Below the pieces are notes generated by a model. That model was not told the DNA's origin and ran no database searches. It saw only the letters and a program-made list of their open reading frames with translations. A DNA stretch of 64,000 nt, from the NCBI GenBank assembly GCA_027493545.1, contig JAOSKR010000003.1:739360-803359 (forward strand), given 5' to 3'. Of the stretch, positions 27,807 through 36,646 are shown piece by piece. The translations under genes were made by a program, and so were the position numbers. Numbering within the stretch: the stretch's first letter is position 1; each line of letters starts with the position of its first letter. Source of the stretch: Roseovarius sp. GTDB lineage: Bacteria; Pseudomonadota; Alphaproteobacteria; Rhodobacterales; Rhodobacteraceae.

Positions 27807-28864
27807 TCATGAGCACCGACGAGCCCCGGATCGTTCCGCTGACGCAGCTCGCCCACGGCGGTGGCTGCGGCTGCAAGCTGTCGCCGGCGGTGCTGCGTGA
27901 ACTCATCGCCGCGGCCCCGGCAACGGCGGCGTTTCCCCAGCTTCTGGTCGGCAACGGATCGAGTGACGACGCCGCGGTGTGGCGGCAGGAGGATGGCACC
28001 TGCATCATCGCGACCACCGATTTTTTCATGCCGATGGTCGACGATCCGCGCGACTTCGGCCGCATCGCGGCCACCAATGCGCTTTCCGACATCTACGCGA
28101 TGGGCGGCCGGCCGGTGATGGCGCTGGCGGTTCTGGGGATGCCCCTGGGCAAGGTATCGGTCGCCGACACCCGGCGCATTCTCGAAGGCGGCGCCGAGAT
28201 TTGCGCCGAGGCCGGCATTCCGGTCGCGGGCGGCCATTCGATCGACGCGGCCGAACCGATCTATGGCCTTGTCGCCATCGGCACCGCGCCCGAGGCGCGC
28301 ATCCGCCGCAACGATACCGCCCGGCCGGGCGATGCACTCATCCTGACCAAGGGGCTGGGGGTGGGGCTTTATTCCGCCGCCTACCGGCAAGGGCTGCTGG
28401 AGGGGGCGATTACGATGAGATGATCGGCTCGATGACCCAGCTCAACCGCGTGGGCGAGGCGCTGGCAGAGCGCGCGGAGGTCCACGCCATGACCGACGTG
28501 ACCGGCTTCGGGCTGGCCGGGCACGCACTGGAAATGGCGCGCGGATCGGGCGTCTCGATCCGCCTCGACGCCGCGCGGCTGCCGCTGCTCGCGCGCGCCG
28601 CCGAGTTTGCCCGCGACGGCGTGGTGACCGGCGCCTCGGGGCGCAACTGGCAGAGCTTCGAGGGCGCGGTGACGCTCGATGCCGGGCTGTCGGACCAATG
28701 GCGGGCCATCGTCACCGACCCGCAGACCTCGGGCGGGCTCCTGATCGCGCTCGCGCCCGAAGCAGCCGGGGGAAACCTGCGCCTTTCTGCGCGCCGAGGG
28801 CTTCGGCAAGGCCGGGATCGTCGGCGCGGCAGAGGCGGGCGCGGACACGGTACGGATTGCCTGA
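27807..28864 (+). CDS. selD: Selenide, water dikinase (selenophosphate synthase)
   Basis: Makes selenophosphate from selenide and ATP; about 352 residues. The N-terminal [11 protein letters not shown] holds the catalytic Cys (not selenocysteine) and Lys. [11 protein letters not shown] and [20 protein letters not shown] are metal/ATP sites, and [20 protein letters not shown] and [12 protein letters not shown] follow. Frame changes near 28410 and 28770 split the gene. ATG 27807 with AAAGGAG upstream is the start; the earlier ATG 27749 is not needed. Divergent from selU. Confidence 0.93.
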
Positions 28865-28876
28865 GCGGCGCGTGGC

Positions 28877-29212
28877 TCAGGGCTTTACCGCGATGTCCTG
28901 CGTCTCGTAGAGGACGTGACGCATCGTGCCCTTGAAAAGCGGCACGAAATTTTCCAGATCGGCGCGCGCCTGGTTGCGGATGTCCGAGGCCATGGCGCGG
29001 TCGAAATCTGCGCGGGTCTCAAAGCAGAGCTCAAAACAGAGGTAATGGTCCGGCCCGGCGCCGTTCCACGCAATCCCCTTGTGATAGCGCAGGCTCTTGA
29101 GCCCCGGATAGCGCGCGACAAGCGGCAGGTGGATCTTTTCGACATGGCTGTCAAAGCGGTCGCGGTCGGGTTCGGGCACGTCGCCCTCGTAATAGGCGCA
29201 AAGCGTCAGCAT
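28877..29212 (-). CDS. EthD-family protein
   Basis: Small ferredoxin-like-fold (dimeric alpha/beta barrel) protein of 111 residues. The family pattern is visible in the PLVARYPGLKSLRYHKGI segment and ADFDRAMASD. EthD proteins are named from an ether-degradation cluster where the role is unclear; many bind or isomerise small organic molecules. It is 33 bp downstream of the second Rid gene on the same strand and probably shares its transcript. Frame intact. Confidence 0.75.
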   Translation of the reverse strand: MLTLCAYYEGDVPEPDRDRFDSHVEKIHLPLVARYPGLKSLRYHKGIAWNGAGPDHYLCFELCFETRADFDRAMASDIRNQARADLENFVPLFKGTMRHVLYETQDIAVKP

Positions 29213-29245
29213 CGGTCGGTTTCCTTTGGAATTGGGGGGCGGCGC

Positions 29246-29713
29246 TCAGTCGATCTCGAACATGCCGTCGAGTTCGACCGGCACATTGAGCGGCAGCGAA
29301 TTGACGCCGACGCCCACCCGCGTGTGCGGGCCGCTGTCGCCGAAAATCTCGGCCATCAGGTCGGAGGCCGCGTTCATCACCCTTGGGTGGTCGAGGAAAT
29401 CGGGCGTGCAGTTGAAGAAGGCGTTGAGGCGCACGACCTGACGGACCCGGTCGAGATCGCCGCCGCAGGCCGCACGCAGCTGCGCCAGGACGTTGAGCGC
29501 ACAGAGCCGGGTCGCGGCCTCGCCCTCTTCGACGGATACCGTGTCGCCCAGCCGGCCGACATGTTTCAGTTTGCCGCCCTCGAGCGTGACCTGCCCGGCG
29601 ATGACCGCCAGGTTCCCGGTCACCACATAGGGCTTGTAGCTGGCCACCGGGGCGGGCGGCTCGGGCAGGGTGATGCCGAGTTCAGCCAGCCGCGCGTCGA
29701 TCTTTCCGGCCAT
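29246..29713 (-). CDS. RidA-family protein without the catalytic Arg
   Basis: YjgF/YER057c/UK114-fold protein of 155 residues (GNLAVIAGQVTLEGGKLKHV). The C-terminal strand reads GVGVNSLPLNVPVELDGMFE, where archetypal RidA has an Arg before its Leu-Pro; here Asn/Ser occupy that place. Imine deaminase activity is therefore doubtful; this subgroup usually sits beside catabolic genes. Start ATG 29713 follows AAGGAGG. Co-directional with the EthD gene; the LysR gene upstream points the same way. Frame intact. Confidence 0.8.
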   Translation of the reverse strand: MAGKIDARLAELGITLPEPPAPVASYKPYVVTGNLAVIAGQVTLEGGKLKHVGRLGDTVSVEEGEAATRLCALNVLAQLRAACGGDLDRVRQVVRLNAFFNCTPDFLDHPRVMNAASDLMAEIFGDSGPHTRVGVGVNSLPLNVPVELDGMFEID

Positions 29714-29839
29714 TGAGGGTCCTCCTTGCCGCGGCGCCCCGACACCATGGCGGCGCGGGACGCGGTTTTCTCGGGGCAAGGATAGGGGCAGGGGGTTTGA
29801 TGCGACAAATTGAAAAACCAACCAGATTGATTGCAATGA

Positions 29840-30790
29840 TCAATCAATTTCAGTGTCCTTTACGGCCCTGGCCGGGGCCGAGATCTCGCGCGGGACCCGG
29901 GCGCGGATGAAATCCCAGGCCCGCCGCGCGCCGGGGCCAAGTGGCTTCTGGCGCCGCCGCATCAGCCCCAGCCGGCGATACGCCACCGGGTTGACCGGGC
30001 GCCGGAACACCAGTTCGGTATCGCTGTCGATGGGACGCGCCAGTTCCGGCAGGACGGTTATTCCCAGCCCGGCGCGCAGCATTTCCAGCAGCGTCACCAT
30101 CGCCAGCACCTCGCCCGCAGGGGCCGGAAAGCGTTCGGTGAAACCGGGGCTTTCGTGCAGCGCGGTATAGATCCCGGTATCGGAGGCCATGACGAACAGC
30201 CGCTCGGGGTCGATCGCGGACCATTGCAGGGGGCCTTCGGCTTGTGCCAGCGGATCGTCATGGCGGCAGACCAGGCCGAAGCGGTCGCGCGTGAGCGGGG
30301 TGAACTCCAGCTCGGGATGCGGTTTCCAGACATTGGTGACGGCGAAATCGACCTCGTGATCGAGCAGTTGCCGCTGCACGCCGCGGCCGTTGTCGTCGCG
30401 CAGGATCAGGCGGATGTCGGGGTTGGCGCCGTGAAAGGCGGCCACGATGGGCGGCATCAGCCGGGTCGCCACCGAGGGCACCACCGCGATTGCCACCCGC
30501 CCGCGCCGCTGCGCCGCCAGGTGGCGCACATTGCCGATGGCGGCCTCGAAATCGGCGACGATGCGTTCGGCGGCCGGCAGGAACGCCTCGCCATCGGCGG
30601 TGAGCCCCACATGCCGGGTGGTGCGGTGAAAAAGCGTCACGCCCAGATGCGTCTCGAGCTGGCGTACGGTGATCGTCAGCGCCGATTGCGACAGGAAAAG
30701 CGTCTCGGCGGCGCGGGTGAAGCTTTGCTCGTGCGCCACCGCAACGAAGGCGCGCAGATGGCGCAGGTTGATCGCCGTTCCCGGGGCCAT
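29840..30790 (-). CDS. LysR-family transcriptional regulator
   Basis: 316-residue regulator. Helix-turn-helix at residues 8-66 (INLRHLRAFVAVAHEQSFTR), then a periplasmic-binding-like effector domain (RRGRVAIAVVPSVATRLMPP). Start ATG 30790. It is divergent from the PreA-like/oxidoreductase operon at 30925 and directly upstream of the Rid-EthD pair, so it probably controls one or both. The shared promoter region holds two inverted repeats of LysR type. Frame intact. Confidence 0.9.
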   Translation of the reverse strand: MAPGTAINLRHLRAFVAVAHEQSFTRAAETLFLSQSALTITVRQLETHLGVTLFHRTTRHVGLTADGEAFLPAAERIVADFEAAIGNVRHLAAQRRGRVAIAVVPSVATRLMPPIVAAFHGANPDIRLILRDDNGRGVQRQLLDHEVDFAVTNVWKPHPELEFTPLTRDRFGLVCRHDDPLAQAEGPLQWSAIDPERLFVMASDTGIYTALHESPGFTERFPAPAGEVLAMVTLLEMLRAGLGITVLPELARPIDSDTELVFRRPVNPVAYRRLGLMRRRQKPLGPGARRAWDFIRARVPREISAPARAVKDTEID

Positions 30791-30805
30791 GGTCCGGGCT
30801 CCCGT

Positions 30806-30857
30806 TTGATGAGCCAGATCAATTAATAGCCAAGAAATTTGAATTTCCAATATCAAA
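30806..30857. promoter_or_regulatory. LysR-type operator region between regulator and oxidoreductase operon
   Basis: Two inverted repeats lie in the divergent promoter: TTGAT-N7-ATCAA at 30806-30822 and TTTGA-N10-TCAAA at 30838-30857. Spacing and AT-rich context resemble a recognition plus activation site pair of LysR regulators. Confidence 0.5.
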
Positions 30858-30924
30858 CTGTCGGCCGCAGGATGTTCAGTCAGGAAGCATCGCCCGTAAC
30901 GGGCCCGCCACCGGGAGACAGGAC

Positions 30925-32161
30925 ATGGCCGATCTCAGCGTCACCTTTTCGGGTCTGCGCTTCAAGAACCCGATCATCGTCGCCTCGGCAGAACCGAGCA
31001 ACAGCGTCGAGAACATCCGCAAATGCATCGATTACGGCGCCGCTGCGGGTGATCACCAAGACCATCGGCGACGTCCCCAACATGCAGCGCCTGACCGAGA
31101 ATTCGAAATACGCCATTCTCAACGACAAGGGCGCGTTGATCCGGGGCAAGGTGCCGCGTTCGTTCACCTTCTACAGCCGATCGGGCTATGTCACCGAACC
31201 GGCGCAGGACTGGACCGCGTACCTGACCGAGACCCGGGCCTATGCGGCGGCCAATGGCGCGCACATCATCGGCAACATCGCCTCGAACTCGGTCCGGGGC
31301 TGGTGCGAGCTGGCGCGCATGGTCGAGAGCTGCGGCGTGCCGATGCTCGAGGTCAACTTCCAGCACCCCCACCCCACCGACCTCGACACCACCGGGGCCG
31401 AGGGCATATGGATCGCCCAGGACCCCGGTGTCACCGCCGAAGTGACGCGCCGGATCGTCGAGGCGGTCGATATCCCGGTGATGGTCAAGCTCACCCCGGA
31501 ATCGAACCGCATCACCGAGATCGCGCGCGCCGCGCTGGATGCAGGCGCGGTCTCGGTCGCGGTCAGCAGTCGCTTTGTCGGCTTTGCCATCGACATCGAG
31601 ACCGGCGAGCCGTGGATCGGTGGCCCGGCGGGGGTCGGGGGCCCGTGGGTGAAATACATCACCCAGCGCTGGATCCACGACATCTACAGCAAGCTCGGCG
31701 CCGAAATCTCGGGCTCGAACGGCATCTTCGACGCCCGCGACGCGGTCGAGTTCATCATGTCGGGCGCGAAGGTGATGCAGGTCGGATCGGTGCTGATGCT
31801 CAAGGGCACCGAATGGCTCGAGGATGTGATCAAGGGCATGGACCGCTTTCTCGACTCCCACGGCTACGACAGCATCGACGCGATTTACGGGCTCGGCTCC
31901 GAACGCGCGTTCAAGTCGCCGGCCGAAGCACTCGAGATGGAGCCGCTCTACGTCGACATCGACCAGGAAAAATGTCGCCACCCGAGCTGTTCGATCTGCG
32001 TGAAGATGTGCTTTTACGACGCGCTCAGCATTGGCGATGGCCAGATCGTCACCGCGCCCGACAAGTGCATCGGTTGCGAGCTTTGCTACAACGTCTGTCC
32101 GTTCGACGCGATGGAGATGCTGCCGCAATCCGAGCGCGCCGACCGCGTCGCCGCCGAATAG
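30925..32161 (+). CDS. Dihydroorotate/dihydropyrimidine dehydrogenase-family flavoprotein with two 4Fe-4S motifs (PreA-like)
   Basis: About 412 residues: an FMN TIM barrel of the DHODH/PreA type followed by a ferredoxin domain with two cluster motifs (CRHPSCSICVKMC and CIGCELCYNVCP). The frame changes near 31045, after ENIRKCIDYGA. True PreA has an N-x-S-C-P segment near the flavin; here it reads EVNFQHPHPT, so the substrate may differ from dihydropyrimidines. No PreT partner is present; the next gene is a ferredoxin, which could exchange electrons with the cluster domain. First gene of a LysR-linked operon. Confidence 0.82.
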
Positions 32162-32197
32162 GCGCGCGCGCCCGCCACCCCCATCAGGAGCAATGCC

Positions 32198-32527
32198 ATG
32201 ACCTTTGTCGTCACCGAAAACTGCATCAAGTGCAAATACATGGACTGCGTCACCGTCTGCCCGGTCGATTGTTTCTACGAGGGCGAGAACATGCTGGTGA
32301 TCCACCCCGACGAATGCATCGACTGCGGCGTGTGCCAGCCCGAATGCCCCGCCGACGCGATCTTTGCCGACAGCGAGGGCGATTTCGAGCCGTGGGTCGA
32401 ACTCAATCGCCGCTACGCCGAAATCTGGCCCTGCATCACCGAAAAGGGTGCGCCGCCGCCGGACGCGGATGTGTGGAAGACCGCCGCCGGAAAGGCCCAG
32501 CTTCTCAGCCCGCAGCCGGGCGGCTGA
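32198..32527 (+). CDS. 7Fe-type ferredoxin (FdxA-like)
   Basis: Electron carrier of 109 residues. The N-terminus [20 protein letters not shown] and the following [16 protein letters not shown] are the 3Fe-4S and 4Fe-4S motifs of FdxA-type ferredoxins. ATG 32198 has CAGGAGCA upstream. It lies between the PreA-like gene and the 2-oxoacid oxidoreductase alpha gene and is the likely electron shuttle between them. Frame intact. Confidence 0.92.
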   Translation: MTFVVTENCIKCKYMDCVTVCPVDCFYEGENMLVIHPDECIDCGVCQPECPADAIFADSEGDFEPWVELNRRYAEIWPCITEKGAPPPDADVWKTAAGKAQLLSPQPGG

Positions 32528-32557
32528 GGCGCGGCGACAGCGAAAGGGACACGCGAG

Positions 32558-33686
32558 ATGGCAACCGAATTTCTGGACGGCAACGAGGCGGCGGCGCGCG
32601 GTGCGCTGGCGGCGGGGTGCGATTTCTTCGCCGGCTACCCGATCACGCCTTCATCGACGATCCTGTCGGCGATGCTGGAGGCGCTGCCGGCCTCGGGCGG
32701 CATCGGCGTTCAGGCCGAGGACGAGATCGCGGCGATCGGGCTCTGCATCGGCGCGGCGATGGCGGGGCGCAAGGCGCTGACCACCACCAGCGGACCGGGT
32801 ATCAGCCTTTACAGCGAAAACATCGGCCTGGCGATGATCGGCGAGACGCCTTTGGTCATCGTCAACGTCCAGCGGCAGGGACCGGCCACCGGCTCGGCCA
32901 CCAAGGGCGCCGATGGCGACATCCAGTTCACGCAATGGGTGACGTCGGGTGGGCTGCCGGTGATCGCGCTCTGCCCGTCGACGGTGACTGAGTGCTACGA
33001 GATGACCTATCTGGCGTTCAACCTGGCCGAGCGGTTCCGCACGCCTGTCTTCGTGCTCGGCAACAAGGAAATCGGCATGACCCGCGAGACCGTCGATCTC
33101 GACGCGGTGGCGCTGCCGCCGCGGATCGAGCGGCGTGCGCATGACGGGGCCGGGCCTTTCCGCCCGCATGCCTTTTCCGATCCGGCCGAGGTGCCGGCCT
33201 TCGCCCCTCTGGGCGGCGACACCATCACCCGCGTCACCACTTCGAGCCATGACGAGGACGGCCAGCTCAGCGCCAGCCCGGCGGTGATCCAGCGCATGAT
33301 CGACCACTACAGTGCCAAGATCGCGGATGCGGCCGATGAGATCGCGCTCATCGAGACCGATTTTCAGGACGGCGCCGAGACGCTGATCGTCAGCTACGGC
33401 GTCACCGCGCGCGCGGCCCGGGTGGCAATCGCGCGGGCACGCGATGGCGGCGCGCGGGTCTCGGGGCTGAGGCTGAGGACCCTCTTTCCGGTGCCCGAGG
33501 CCGCGCTTGCCGCGGCGATGGCGGGGACGCGGCGCATCGTCGTGCCCGAGATGAACATGGGCCAGTACATCCGCGAGATCGAGCGCCTTGCCCCCACCGG
33601 GCGCCGAGGTGCGCGGGGTGAACCGGATGGACACCACGCTGCTTACCCCGGCCGAGATCCTGCAGACCGGAGGACTGCTGCAATGA
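32558..33686 (+). CDS. 2-oxoacid:acceptor oxidoreductase alpha subunit (KorA-like)
   Basis: About 375 residues. N-terminal pyrimidine-binding domain (GCDFFAGYPITPSSTILSAM, TTTSGPGISLYSENIGLAM), then the alpha transketolase-C-like domain (RRIVVPEMNMGQYIREIERL). No gamma domain is attached at the N-terminus, unlike KorA of many bacteria. The frame changes near 33600; the corrected end is TPAEILQTGGLLQ with a stop overlapping the start of the next gene (ATGA). With the beta-gamma protein it would form a thiamine-diphosphate enzyme that decarboxylates a 2-oxoacid to an acyl-CoA, reducing ferredoxin. Confidence 0.87.
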
Positions 33687-35035
33687 ACGAGCTTGTGCAC
33701 AACACCTACATGGATCCGGCCCCCGGGCCGATGCCGTTCTGCCCCGGTTGCGGGCATGACGCGCTGCTGAAGGCGCTCGACCGGGCGCTGGTGGCGCTGG
33801 CCCGGCCCAGGAACCGCATCGCCATCGTCACCGATATCGGCTGCATCGGCCTTGCCGACCGCTATTTCGACACCCACGCCTTTCACGGGTTGCACGGGCG
33901 CTCGATCACCTATGCCTGCGGCCTCAAGCTGGCGCGGCCGGAACTCGACGTGATCGTGCTGATGGGCGATGGCGGCTGCGGCATTGGCGGCGCGCATATG
34001 CTCAACGTGGCGCGGCGCAATATCGGCATCACCGTGATCGTCGCCAACAACTTCAATTTCGGCATGACCGGCGGGCAGCATTCGGTGACGACGCCCTGCG
34101 CCGGCCGCACCTCGACCACGCCCGCGGGCAATCTCGAACAGGCGCTCGACATCTGCGCGGTGGCGGCCGCCGCCGGGGCGGGCTGGGTCCGGCGCGGCAC
34201 CGTCTACGACCGCGATCTGGCAGACAGCATCGCCGCAGCGATCCGCGAGCCGGGCTTTGCCCTGCTCGATGTGTGGGAGCTTTGCACCGCCTACTACACC
34301 CCGCGCAACGGCTTCAAGAAACGCGACGTGTTCGAGCTGATGGAAAGTTCGGGCGCGACCGCCGGCATGGTGGCCCGTGCCCCGCGGCCGGAATTCGGCG
34401 CGGCCTACCGCGCCGCCGCGCGCGAGGCGAGGGCGCCACAGCCCCGGCCCATCGCGGTACGGGGCGGCGCCACGCTGGACCGGCCCTGCGGCATCGTCAT
34501 CGCCGGCAGCGCCGGCGGCAAGGTCCGCTCGGCCGCGACCGGATTTGCCCGCGCCGCGATCTCCGCCGGGCTGCAGGCCACGCAAAAGGACGACTATCCG
34601 ATCACGGTGATGACCGGGCACTCGATTGCCGAGCTGATCCTCAGCCCCGAGCCGATCGTATTCACCGCCATCGACGCCCCCGACTATGTGCTGGTGCTCA
34701 GCGATGACGGGCTCAAACGCTGCGCGGCACGGATCGCCGCGCTGCCCGCGGGCTCGACGGTCATCGCCGATGCGGCGCTGACGCTGCCCGCCACCGCCGC
34801 GCGTGTGCTCAGGCTGCCGCTCGCGGCAACCGCGCGGCAGGTGTCGCGCAGCGGGCTGGCCACGCTGGCGCTGGGCGCGCTCTTGCGCGAGGCCGGGCTG
34901 TTCGCGCCCGAAGTGCTGGAAGAGACCATAGCCGGAAGCCAGAAACCCGATGTGGCCGAGGTCAACCTGCGCGCGCTCAAGGCCGGGCTGGACCTGGCCG
35001 CGCCCGAGCCGGCCATGGCCGGGCAGGGGGGATAA
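33683..35035 (+). CDS. 2-oxoacid:acceptor oxidoreductase beta subunit fused to a gamma domain
   Basis: 450 residues. Residues 1-250: thiamine-diphosphate domain with FCPGCGHDALLKA, the cofactor motif MGDGGCGIGG and NNFNFGMTGGQHS. Residues 270-450: a pyruvate/ketoisovalerate oxidoreductase gamma domain (CGIVIAGSAGGKVRSAATGF). Gamma is usually separate or fused to alpha; a beta-gamma order is uncommon. ATG overlaps the alpha stop by 4 bp. The substrate acid is not evident. Frame intact, so the fusion is not an indel artefact. Confidence 0.87.
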   Translation: MNELVHNTYMDPAPGPMPFCPGCGHDALLKALDRALVALARPRNRIAIVTDIGCIGLADRYFDTHAFHGLHGRSITYACGLKLARPELDVIVLMGDGGCGIGGAHMLNVARRNIGITVIVANNFNFGMTGGQHSVTTPCAGRTSTTPAGNLEQALDICAVAAAAGAGWVRRGTVYDRDLADSIAAAIREPGFALLDVWELCTAYYTPRNGFKKRDVFELMESSGATAGMVARAPRPEFGAAYRAAAREARAPQPRPIAVRGGATLDRPCGIVIAGSAGGKVRSAATGFARAAISAGLQATQKDDYPITVMTGHSIAELILSPEPIVFTAIDAPDYVLVLSDDGLKRCAARIAALPAGSTVIADAALTLPATAARVLRLPLAATARQVSRSGLATLALGALLREAGLFAPEVLEETIAGSQKPDVAEVNLRALKAGLDLAAPEPAMAGQGG

Positions 35036-35039
35036 GCGC

Positions 35040-35306
35040 ATGCAGACGACAATGTCGGAATGGCTGCTGCCGCGCATGCTGGCACGGGTTTCCGGGCCCG
35101 GGGCCGGGCTCGGGAGCGGCGGCACCGGGGCGCCGGAACTGGCCGCTGCCGCCGGGGCTGCGCGCGACACCGCCGCCGCGACCGCCGACCGGCTGGAACT
35201 GATCGGGCTGATCGAGGCCGGGGCCGACCGTGACCTGGTGCGCGACATGCTGGCGCTGGCGGCAAATCACGCCGAGTCGGGAACGCGCCGTCAGCCTCGA
35301 CGCTGA
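35040..35306 (+). CDS. Small hypothetical protein ending the oxidoreductase operon
   Basis: 88 residues, rich in Ala, Arg and Leu, starting at an ATG 5 bases after the oxidoreductase stop. The second half (LELIGLIEAGADRDLVRDML) looks like an amphipathic helical segment; the first half is Gly-Ala low complexity. No family is recognised. Its tight spacing suggests it is translated with the operon, but composition alone could keep this frame open. Confidence 0.45.
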   Translation: MQTTMSEWLLPRMLARVSGPGAGLGSGGTGAPELAAAAGAARDTAAATADRLELIGLIEAGADRDLVRDMLALAANHAESGTRRQPRR

Positions 35307-35338
35307 TTCTGCCGGCTCCCGGCCGATCTGAGCTGAGC

Positions 35339-35366
35339 GCGCGCATGGGGGCGCCCCCACGCGCGC
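35339..35366. terminator. Strong hairpin between convergent operons
   Basis: A 14-bp perfect palindrome TGGGGGCGCCCCCA (35346-35359) is flanked by GCGCGC on both sides with one mismatch, giving a 28-base hairpin. It lies 33 bp after the small ORF and about 70 bp beyond the proV stop on the other strand, where a bidirectional transcription stop is expected. There is no U tract. Confidence 0.5.
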
Positions 35367-35441
35367 GTGATCGCGTCAGCAGCTGGTCGACCTCTTCGAG
35401 CAGCACGGTCGGCGCCCCCACGCGCGCGTGATCGCGTCAGC
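35350..35441. repeat. 31-bp direct repeat, two exact copies
   Basis: The same 31 bases, beginning GGCGCCCCCACGCGCGCG and ending CGCGTCAGC, occur at 35350-35380 and 35411-35441. Copy 2 overlaps the proV stop codon. An inverted repeat CAGCACGG/CCGTGCTG (about 35401-35449) brackets copy 2, making a second hairpin. Probably a local duplication of the terminator region. Confidence 0.8.
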
Positions 35442-36635
35442 CGTGCTGGCGGCTCAGCGCCCGCAGCACCGCGTCGCCGGTGACGACCCCGGTGCGGACG
35501 CCGTCCGCGCCCGTGACCACCAGCGGACCGTCGGCGGCCGCGATGCGGTCCATGCCGTCCTCGATGGTGATCTCGGCCGGGATGCTCTCGGCGCGGGGAA
35601 GTTGTCCGGGTCGCGCCACCATTGGGCGCTTTCGCCGGCGTGTCGTTCGGCAAAGCCACGGGTGATCACCCGGTCGGGTCCGTCCGTCCCCGGCAGCACG
35701 GCCGCCGCCGAGCCGTTGGACAGCGCATGCCGGCAGTATTCCGCACTCAGCTCCGAGGCCGCCAGCGCCGCCGCCGGCTGGGCCAGCGAACCCACGGTGA
35801 TCACCCGCGCGCGGTTCACGTCACGCACGAAGCGGGTGACATAGTCATCCGCCGGATTGAGCAGGATATCGGCGGCATTGCCCACCTGGCGCAGCTCGCC
35901 ATCCTTGAGAATCGCGATCCGGTCGCCCGGGCGCAGCGCCTCGTCGAGATCGTGGGTGATGAAGACGATGGTCTTCTTCAGCCGCTCCTGCAGCTCCTTC
36001 ATCTGCACCTGCATGTCGTTTCGGATGAGCGGGTCGAGGGCCGAGAACGCCTCGTCCATGAGCAGGATCTCGGCATCCGTGGCCAGTGCCCGGGCCAGCC
36101 CGACGCGCTGCTGCATGCCGCCCGAGAGCTGGCGCGGATAGTGGTCCTCGAAGCCTTCGAGGCCGACCAGCTCGATCTGCCTCTCGGCGCGTTTGCGGGC
36201 CTCCTTTCGGGAAGTGCCAGACACCACCAGACCGTAGGCGACATTGTCCATGACGCTGCGATGGGGCAGTAGGCCGAAGCGCTGGAACACCATCGACATC
36301 TTGTGCCTGCGCAGCTCGCGCAGCGCCATTGCGTCGAGTGTCAGCACGTCTTCGCCATCGACGCGGATGCGCCCGGCGGTGGGGTCGATCAACCGGTTGA
36401 TGTGGCGGATCAGCGTCGACTTGCCCGACCCCGACAGCCCCATGACGACAAAGATGCCGCCGGCGGGGATGTCGAGGCTGACATTGCGGATGCCGACCAC
36501 GTGGCCGCTGCGTTCGAGAATTTCGGACTTGCTCAGACCGTCGCGGATCAGCGGCAGCGCCGATGCCGGATCGGGGCCGAACACCTTGGAGACATTCTCG
36601 ATCTTGATCTTGATGTCGGTCGTGGTCTCGGTCAT
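35437..36635 (-). CDS. proV: Glycine betaine/proline ABC transporter ATP-binding protein
   Basis: About 400 residues. Walker A GLSGSGKSTLIRHINRLIDP, signature LSGGMQQRVGLARAL, Walker B LLMDEAFSALDPL, switch His FITHDLDEAL. The C-terminal third holds a CBS-type regulatory region, split by a frame change near 35600; the corrected end reads ITIEDGMDRIAAADGPLVV and stops at 35437. The N-terminal FGPDPASALPLIRDGLSK extension is typical of ProV/OpuAA. First of proVW after proX; start ATG 36635. Confidence 0.92.
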
Positions 36636-36646
36636 GGGGGCGTGTC

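Noticed and set aside
30806..30822. FNR/NNR-type box TTGAT-N-ATCAA
   Set aside because: Spacing is 7 rather than 4 bases and it lies in a LysR divergent promoter, so a LysR site is more likely.
32651..35248. 865-residue open frame on the minus strand opposite the oxidoreductase genes
   Set aside because: It has no family motifs, and the plus strand carries intact thiamine-diphosphate and gamma domains. Long antisense frames are expected in GC-rich coding DNA.
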